Assembly: GCA_947471745.1 (NCBI GenBank) | Contig: CANJKZ010000010.1 | Span: 2,203,501 to 2,267,500, forward strand | Length of the DNA stretch: 64,000 bases | Direction of reading: 5' to 3' | Source: Closterium sp. Naga37s-1 | Taxonomy: Eukaryota; Streptophyta; Zygnematophyceae; Desmidiales; Closteriaceae | In this document: one piece after another, positions 59,801 through 64,000 of the stretch | How the letters are laid out: the number at the start of each line of letters is the position of its first letter | Position numbering within the stretch: position 1 is the stretch's first letter | Position numbers and translations under genes: made by a program | The notes under the pieces: generated by a model | Told to the model about the DNA's origin: nothing | The model's input: only the letters and a program-made list of their open reading frames with translations | Database searches by the model: none

Positions 59801-59899
59801 ACACTCACGCCGCTCGCCATCACTGCTGCCATCGACATCCACTCACGGCTCAAGGAGGACCTTGCGTGGCTCGCGCCGCTGCTGCCCCACGATGCCTAA
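53892..59899 (+). CDS. SurE-type 5'/3'-nucleotidase (survival protein), about 10 exons
   Basis: The SurE family dephosphorylates nucleoside monophosphates using a divalent metal. Proposed exons, joined by GT-AG introns with matching phases: 53892-54023, 54840-54936, 55333-55402, 55726-55769, 56369-56446, 56888-57050, 57358-57624, 58353-58448, 59495-59560 and 59798-59899. Signatures in order: [12 protein letters not shown] (metal-binding Asp pair, residues 13-24), [56 protein letters not shown] and GYVTLTPL, ending LLPHDA. The Gly-rich GGRGLPGMM repeat in exon 7 is unusual for the family. Total is about 370 residues, near plant SurE length. Most exons have extra tandem copies. In exon 3 the only copy that reaches [10 protein letters not shown] does not keep the frame set by exon 2, so the gene may be decaying, or the model or sequence may be wrong at that point. 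Confidence 0.82.
54346..54936 (+). repeat. SurE exon 2 with three upstream decayed copies
   Basis: Four exon-2-like blocks: about 54346-54420, 54503-54570, 54670-54732 and the complete 54840-54936. All carry the CTGGTGGAGGACTATGAGG core or close variants. The first is out of frame by a one-base loss. The second keeps the frame ([17 protein letters not shown]) but lacks the 3' end and donor. The third lacks the 5' end. Intron sequence (GGGGCACATTTTGAATCC ...) is duplicated with them, with a period of about 155-175 bp. Only the last copy reaches AAVAYSLTG and a GT donor. Confidence 0.85.
55119..55402 (+). repeat. SurE exon 3 in three tandem copies
   Basis: Copies begin after AG at 55119, 55223 and 55333, each opening GCACACSKGCAGACTGTGCGTC. 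The first reads [12 protein letters not shown] in the frame of exon 2 and has a GT after it. The second reads [11 protein letters not shown]. The third is longest and continues to [12 protein letters not shown], but only in a frame shifted against its own start. The period is about 104-110 bp and includes the CT-rich acceptor tract. Confidence 0.82.
55987..56006. repeat. Perfect 20-bp palindrome in SurE intron 4
   Basis: CTTTTGAGTCGACTCAAAAG is its own reverse complement. Related, less perfect copies occur in other SurE introns near 55165-55178 (GACTCGACTCAAAGG) and 57662-57678 (GAGTCAACTCAAAAGG). The function is unknown. Confidence 0.75.
56218..56446 (+). repeat. SurE exon 5 in two tandem copies
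   Basis: 56218 to about 56280 and 56369-56446 both begin CATCTATTC after CAG and encode IYSGTVAG. The first reads [11 protein letters not shown] and loses similarity before the donor. The second continues through [10 protein letters not shown] to a GT donor. The duplicated unit is about 151 bp and includes intron sequence (CCTTCCACACGTTG). Confidence 0.85.
56717..56815 (+). repeat. (CATCC)n pentanucleotide microsatellite
   Basis: About 18-19 copies of CATCC, one with G for A near the end, inside SurE intron 5. The HPIPS-repeat open frames over it are not coding. Confidence 0.95.
57193..57750 (+). repeat. SurE exon 7 in two copies plus a repeated 3' tail
   Basis: 57193-57286 and 57358-57624 both encode GFKLAQQGQ, a WTHIAKK motif and TGVQLAGM. 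The first stops there with a possible GT donor. The second adds four GGRGLPGMM-type repeats and a [18 protein letters not shown] tail. That tail is repeated again at about 57680-57745 before a GTGAGT. Both main copies start in phase 0, so either could be spliced without changing the frame at the start. Confidence 0.8.
57852..57958. repeat. Long foldback (hairpin) in SurE intron 7
   Basis: Two pairs of arms nest. GGCATGTAATGTTCC (57852-57866) pairs perfectly with 57944-57958, and GGCATAGTCTGCATG (57871-57885) pairs with 57919-57933 with one mismatch. The loop is about 33 nt and contains another GGCATGTAATGG copy. It could be a tiny foldback MITE or a small-RNA precursor; the sequence alone does not decide. 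Confidence 0.8.
58128..58695 (+). repeat. SurE exon 8 with partial copies on both sides
   Basis: The full exon is 58353-58448 ([12 protein letters not shown] ... KMHFRHE, 96 bp, phase 0 at both ends). 5' parts recur at about 58128-58160 and 58225-58292. 3' parts (AAGATGCACTTCCGGCAC) recur at about 58476-58514, 58580-58620 and 58651-58695. Thus 5' fragments lie upstream and 3' fragments downstream, the pattern expected from tandem duplication of an exon-spanning unit with offset limits. Confidence 0.82.
58789..58917. repeat. 27-bp minisatellite in SurE intron 8
   Basis: Nearly five copies of GGGCACTGCAGCTCTGGTGG plus CGTGCAT. It lies between the exon 8 and exon 9 duplication clusters. Confidence 0.88.
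58981..59560 (+). repeat. SurE exon 9 in about four tandem copies
   Basis: GGGTGGGAYGTGCTTGACAAGGA-type blocks begin at 58981 ([19 protein letters not shown]), 59135 and 59495, with a partial block near 59279-59400. Only the last (59495-59560) ends in LALGY followed by GTGAGT and keeps phase 0 to exon 10. The duplicated unit is about 155 bp and carries CTGCCAGCCTTTCA intron sequence. Confidence 0.82.
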
Positions 59900-60014
59900 C
59901 TTGCCCCTTGGTCCGACATGCACTCCGCTCGCCGTCACCTCATTCAATAACGTCCACCCACAGCTCAAGTCGGACCTGGCATGGCTCGCACCGCTGCTGC
60001 CCCGCGATGCCTGA
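59798..60014 (+). repeat. SurE terminal exon in two copies
   Basis: 59798-59899 encodes [18 protein letters not shown] ... LLPHDA and a TAA stop. A second, more diverged copy spans about 59910-60014 and keeps [14 protein letters not shown] with a TGA stop. Here the intact copy is the upstream one, the reverse of most other exons in this gene. Confidence 0.82.
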
Positions 60015-60187
60015 CCTGCCCCTTGGATCGTCTGTCGCTGAGTTTTTTATCTGAGGCCTGAGCTGTTGGACCAGTCCAGAACCCAGTTTTTGAAACATGA
60101 AGAATCCTGTACTGGTCTGTTTTGTCTAACAAAACAAAACAGATTACTATAAGTTCTTAAAAAAAACAAATTTGTTTTTATAGGCAT

Positions 60188-60260
60188 GACTCCATGGCCC
60201 AATGGATAAGGCGCTGGTCTACGGAACCAGAGATTCTGGGTTCGATCCCCAGTGGAGTCG
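60188..60260 (+). tRNA. tRNA-Arg (anticodon ACG)
   Basis: A 73-nt cloverleaf. Acceptor stem GACTCCA pairs with TGGAGTC, with discriminator G. The D arm is GCCC-AATGGATAA-GGCG. The anticodon stem CTGGT/ACCAG encloses loop CTACGGA with anticodon ACG. The T arm CTGGG-TTCGATC-CCCAG is complete. The internal A box (TGGCCCAATGG) and B box (GGTTCGATCC) are intact. There is no intron and CCA is not encoded, as in eukaryotes. A TTTT at about 60298 may terminate Pol III. The sequence matches the land-plant tRNA-Arg(ACG) I remember. Confidence 0.97.
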
Positions 60261-60394
60261 TCGTCTGATGAACTGTGCGCTTCACAGTAGGTTAGGCTTT
60301 TCGCTCCTGTTCAGGAAAAGCGGTTGAGCACGGTTGTGTACAGTGTAGGCGGCTGGTTCTTTTGACGTTGAAGTGAGAGTGATAGTGGTAGTGG

Positions 60395-60910
60395 TTGTGC
60401 TCCTCCCTTATCCCCTTCTTCCGCCTCTTTTATCCTGCACCCTCTCCCCTCCACTACCGCAACGGCCCTATCCTTGAGACACTCCAATCAGCTTCAGGTG
60501 TGCGGCAGGGAGACCCCTGTGGTCCTTTCCTCTATGCCCTTACTCAGCAGCTTGCCATCCACCCTACTCAGCAACTCCACCCCTCAACTTTTATCACCTC
60601 ATATGCCGATGACACTTACATTGTTGGCCCAGCCCCAGACGTTTTCGCCACCTACAGCACGCTTACTTTCCGCCTACAGCCTCTTGGTCTGATTGTTCAA
60701 CCTTCCAAGTGCTCTCTTTATGGCCCTTCTGACGTTCCTCCAGACGCTTCCCCCCCACCAAATCTCACCATCTCTCCTAATGGCCTCACTGTCGCCGGGG
60801 TACCTATCTGATCAGACTCATACATCATCTCCTCGGTCGACCAGAAACTCCGCTCCTCTGCTGCGTCACTGCCACTTCTCCACGACCTTCACGACCTAAC
60901 ATAGCGTCTC
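60395..60910 (+). mobile_element. LINE reverse transcriptase, central part (5'-truncated)
   Basis: Plus-strand non-LTR retrotransposon. The segment encodes the RVT_1 core from a YPAPSPLHYRNG stretch through GVRQGDPCGPFLYAL to the catalytic YADDTYIVG and the following PSKCSLYG motif. The endonuclease and RT N-terminal part are absent, so the copy is 5'-truncated about 130 bp downstream of the tRNA gene. The 138-residue frame stops at 60811; the next 100 bp continue in another frame (KLRSSAASLPLLHDL). Element H interrupts it at 60910 and the rest resumes at 63007. Confidence 0.85.
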
Positions 60911-61126
60911 TGTCAGAAGTAGTAGGAGTACGGCCTAGGCTTAGTAGCCTAGGCCACAGTAGGACTAGTAACGAGGAGCCAAGTACGAGCTAGGAATGTG
61001 TGTAGGAACAGAATTGAGAAAGGATGATTGAACTAGCAAGCAGCAGGATACAAATAGCAAACCCTAAGGGGCTGTACTCACTATAGAGTACCCCACTGCA
61101 GGCTACACAAACAACATATTCTGACA
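60911..61126 (-). repeat. 3' LTR of element H (216 bp)
   Basis: From TGTCAGAAGTAG to ATATTCTGACA. It carries an inverted GGGG-TACTC/GAGTA-CCCC motif and AAACCCTAA, like the LTRs of A and D. Confidence 0.92.
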
Positions 61127-61329
61127 CACCCCCATAGCCAAAGTGGGGTGTAATCAGCACAATGAGCAGTCATAGCAATAGTTCATAATTATCAGCAAAG
61201 CTAGAGGCTATCACAGAGGGCAAGTGAGGAGGAGGAGGGACTATGAAAGGAGAGAAGATGGGAGGCGACGACTGAAGCTGCAGACACACGGGCAACAGAA
61301 GCGGCTGACACAGTGGCGGCTGACACAGT

Positions 61330-61545
61330 GGCTACCGAGACAGAACGCCCCGGAATACTGGAGTAACTGGCTCTGCGGCTACGACGAGCGGCAGAAGCAA
61401 CGGACTCACGGGCGACTGGTGCAGCAGGCTCTCAGTGGCTACCGAGACAGTGCGTCCCGGAATACAGGAGTAACAGGCTCTGCGGCTGCGACGAGCGGCA
61501 GGAGCAACGGACCCACGGGCAACAGGTGCAGCAGGCTCTCTGAGC
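61330..61545. repeat. Two tandem units of about 107 bp inside element H
   Basis: GGCTACCGAGACAG-headed blocks at about 61330-61436 and 61437-61542 share most of their length, both ending GTGCAGCAGGCTCTC. No coding sense was found. Confidence 0.7.
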
Positions 61546-61911
61546 TACCAGGACAGTGCGTCCCGGACTACAGGTGCTGCGAACGACAAGACAGCAGCCT
61601 CCACTCAACCTCCCCCAACAGTCCCACACCCCTCTCACACACCCCCTGCTTCACCCCTAGCTCCACTCCCACATCACCCCCCTAGTGCCACTCCCCACGA
61701 CTCCCACACCTCCACCCCCCTCAGCGGCAGCTGCAGCAGTGGGAGACGAAAAAGGAGGAGGGGAGAACCCACACCTCTCACCCCCATGCTCGCCACCCCA
61801 CACCCCAGCCACCGCGGAACGCACGGTGGAATGGGAGCAATGGGCAGCACGGGGGGGGGGGGGGGGGACGGGGCGGGCGTCTGCAGAGGCGGCTCGCGCG
61901 GGTCCTGGGGC

Positions 61912-62100
61912 GGCTGCTGCAGGTGCGGGCTGCTCCAGGGGCGGCTGCTGCAGGTGCGGGCTGCTCCAGGGGCGGCTGCTGCAGGTGCGGGCTGCTCCAG
62001 GGGCGGCTGCTGCAGGTGCGGGCTGCTCCAGGGGCGGCTGCTGCAGTGGCGGGCGGCTCCAGGGGCTGCTGCTGCAGTGGCGGGCAGCTCCAGGGGCGGC
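61912..62100. repeat. 31-bp minisatellite in element H, about 6 copies
   Basis: Unit GGCTGCTGCAGGTGCGGGCT + GCTCCAGGGGC. It follows a G run at about 61850-61867. The last two units are slightly diverged. Confidence 0.85.
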
Positions 62101-62199
62101 CGCCGCAGTTGAAAGGCAGAAGGGGGGGGGGGGGAAACGCACGGCCCCCAGGGCGCCCCGAGGGGCGACGAGAAGGGAGCCGCGCGGCCCCCCCCCCGG

Positions 62200-62590
62200 G
62201 GCGCCGCGACGGGCACCAGGGAGGGCGCCGCGACGAGCCCCCAGAGCCACCTCGACGGGCGATGGGGAGGGTGCCGCGCGGGCCCCCCGAAGTCGCCTCG
62301 ACGGGCGACGGGGAGGGCGCCGCGCGGGCCCCCCGAAGTCGCCTCGACGGGCGACGGGGAGGGCCGCGCACGGCCCCCGAAGTCGCCTCGACGGGCGACG
62401 GGAGGGGACCGCGCGGGTCCCCGAGGTCGCCACGACGGGCGACGGGTGGGGAGGCCGCGCGGGCCCCCGAGGTCGCCTCGACGGGCGACGGGAGGGGAGG
62501 CCGCGCGGGCCCCCGAGGTCGCCTCGACGGGCGACGGGAGGGGAGGCCGCGCGGGCCCCCGAGAGCGCCTCGACGGGCGCTTCGACGGGA
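62200..62590. repeat. 45-bp minisatellite in element H, about 8 copies
   Basis: Degenerate units built on CGCCTCGACGGGCGACGGGG + AGGGCGCCGCGCGGGCCCCC. They give long Arg/Gly/Pro-rich open frames on both strands that are not genes. Confidence 0.82.
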
Positions 62591-62790
62591 GGGGACCGCG
62601 GAGGCCCCCCCAAGGGCACCACGACGGGCGCCACGGAAGGGAAAACCGCCAGGCGCCCCGAGCGCGCGGCGGGCAGAAATTAGGGTTTCGCCGCCGCGCA
62701 CCACGGGGCGCGCGGCGGACAGTACGGCAGCGGAAGCGGGTGGTGGGCCCATACACAGGAAGGCGGCAGACATGCCGCCCTCTGATACCA

Positions 62791-63006
62791 TGTCAGAAGT
62801 AGTAGGAGTACGGCCTAGGCTTAGTAGCCTAGGCCACAGTAGGAATAGTAACGAGGAGCCAAGTACGAGCTAGGAATGTGTGTAGGAACAGAATTGAGAA
62901 AGGATGATTGAACTAGCAAGCAGCAGGATACAAATAGCAAACCCTAAGGGGCTGTACTCACTATAGAGTACCCCATTGCAGGCTACACAAACAACATATT
63001 CTGACA
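62791..63006 (-). repeat. 5' LTR of element H (216 bp)
   Basis: Matches 60911-61126 except at about two bases. A GATACCA primer-site complement adjoins its inner side and GTCTC its outer side. Confidence 0.92.
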
Positions 63007-63484
63007 GTCTCGTCTTCTAACCCTCTACGTCTCAGCACGCCCCTCCTTCCTCCTCCGCACGGTCCTTCCTTTCCCTGAAATCACAGAGTTGTACGTTGAC
63101 TGGGATAACAACCTGCTTGATCACTTCACCCGCCTCATTGGTTCTGAGTTCTGGCCATCTAAGTTTGACCATCTCTCTACTGCACACCACCAGCCGTTCC
63201 TTCCTATCCGTCTGGGTGATTTCGGCCTCCGCTCTGCTGCCGGGTTTGCTGATCTCAGTTTCCTCTGCAGCTGGGCTCAGACTGTTCCTCTCCTCTCCTC
63301 CCACTTCTTCATCGCCGGTGCTCCTCTCTTCCGCCCTTTCATTTCTGGCGACACCATAGACTGCCTAGACCCTTGTATCGTTTCAGCCATGTCACGCCTT
63401 CCCCCGGACATTCTTCGCCTTTTCCCCTCCTGGCCTGCCCTCATTTCCGGATACCCCCACAAGCTTGTCAAAAGGAGGACTTAG
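63007..63484 (+). mobile_element. LINE reverse transcriptase, C-terminal part
   Basis: Continuation of the LINE after element H. It encodes the post-RT region seen in plant-type LINEs: SARPSFLLRTVLP, a charged helix, LPIRLGDFGLRSAAGFADLSFLCSW, and ends VKRRT at a TAG. The first five bases (GTCTC) are the right target duplication of H. No poly(A) tail was seen before the next element, so its 3' end may be truncated or lost. Confidence 0.75.
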
Positions 63485-63678
63485 GTGGTGGCTTTAGGAG
63501 CCATGGCAAGGATTGAGAGGAAGGGTGTCGAGAGAGTTTAGTGCAAGAAGAAGAGGGGTTTCACTATAGAGTCAAGGGTACAAATAGGGGAGGAAAGGGG
63601 GTAAAACACCAAACAGGAAAATGTGATAACTACACTACTGCTAGATCTACATGCAGTTATAATAATGTGATTCTGACA
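63485..63678 (-). repeat. LTR of element I (limits partly uncertain)
   Basis: The right end is clear: ATGTGATTCTGACA at 63678, followed by a C-rich tract (TCCCCCCTTAACTGCATGC) that reads as a purine tract on the minus strand. The left end is uncertain; TGTCGAGAGAG at 63526 is the best TG start. The ending TTCTGACA equals that of H. Confidence 0.6.
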
Positions 63679-64000
63679 TCCCCCCTTAACTGCATGCAGG
63701 AATAGCAAAGTGCAAATCACAACCTGTAGGTGTACTCAAAGTAACAGCACGCAAGAGCAATGACAACCAGTGCAGTAGTGGCAGAGACAGCTGCAGTAAG
63801 CCCCGAGGCAAGAAACAAAGAGAAGGTGCATGTGGCGCAGGTAGCCTGGAGAGCAGGTGCGTGCGGCTAGAAAGGGTGGCGACAACGCAGGGCTCAACGG
63901 CAACGCCTGCAGCTCAACAGCAAAGAAAGACGAACGAAGACAGAGTGGCGTCAGGGGCTGCAGAAGTAGGTGCCACAGTAGCAGTGGCGGTTGCTGGGGG
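63679..64000 (-). mobile_element. Element I: start of another minus-strand LTR element (cut by window edge)
   Basis: Interior sequence next to the purine tract. No domain is visible in the remaining 320 bp. The tract TTAAGGGGGGA plus CTGCATGC resembles that at the end of G (about 23033-23065), so it may be a Copia of that type. Confidence 0.5.

Larger units (their letters stand above)
60911..63006 (-). mobile_element. Element H: young non-autonomous LTR element inserted in the LINE
   Basis: A 2096-bp element. Its LTRs are 216 bp each (60911-61126 and 62791-63006), differing at about two sites, with target duplication GTCTC (60906-60910 and 63007-63011). On the minus strand the primer site TGGTATCAGAGGGC (plus 62777-62790) follows the 5' LTR and a purine tract (plus CACCCCCATAG) precedes the 3' LTR. 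The interior codes for no gag, protease, integrase or RT that I recognise. It is made of GC-rich tandem repeats. The LTR end (CAGGCTACAC ... ATATTCTGACA) resembles A and D, suggesting it is moved by their proteins. Confidence 0.9.

Noticed and set aside
61674-62873. Arg/Gly/Pro-rich open frames of 316-360 residues on both strands
   Set aside because: They arise from the GC-rich 31- and 45-bp minisatellites of element H. Overlapping frames on both strands are equally long, a sign of composition rather than coding.

Overview
The window looks like nuclear DNA of a streptophyte, most likely a charophyte green alga. Support: a tRNA-Arg(ACG) gene that matches the land-plant form as I remember it, a plant-type COX17, a multi-exon SurE gene, and a dense layer of Copia LTR retrotransposons. 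A Zygnematophyte such as Closterium fits the style of the Copia proteins, but that is an inference from memory and could not be checked.

Bases 1-50,200 are almost entirely retroelement fossils. On the minus strand lie element A (1-4016, running off the left edge), B (4296-11340, both LTRs and a TATAA target duplication), C (11435-15162), a Copia protease fragment (15363-16781), F (20150-22345), G (23033-27484, continuing after 50,075) and D (27485-50070). Between the protease fragment and F, on the plus strand, are an LTR end with primer site (16919/16920) and a Ty3/Gypsy gag relic (about 17930-18905). D sits inside G (target duplication ATTGC). A young plus-strand Copia array E (32381-49782) sits inside D (target duplication GACGC). 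E is a tandem array of four LTRs and three internal regions. This three-level nest explains why the two halves of D and G lie more than 17 kb apart.

Bases 50,200-60,300 are the host gene island. COX17 (minus strand, 50430-50630) is the mitochondrial copper chaperone and is flanked by several partial copies of itself. Two minisatellites and a MULE-like MITE (52398-52980, 9-bp target duplication) follow. SurE (plus strand, 53892-59899) is a 5'/3'-nucleotidase gene of about ten exons. Seven of those exons have extra, mostly decayed tandem copies beside them, the strangest host feature in the window. tRNA-Arg(ACG) is at 60188-60260.

Bases 60,390-64,000 hold a 5'-truncated LINE reverse transcriptase (60395-60910 and 63007-63484). 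It is split by a young 2.1-kb non-autonomous LTR element H (target duplication GTCTC) whose LTR ends resemble those of A and D. Another LTR element, I, begins near 63526 and runs off the right edge.

The host genes do not form an operon-like unit. COX17 serves cytochrome oxidase assembly and SurE serves nucleotide dephosphorylation. Divergence counts are by eye: D LTR pair about 9%, B about 4%, E outer pair and H about 1%. These fit the nesting order.
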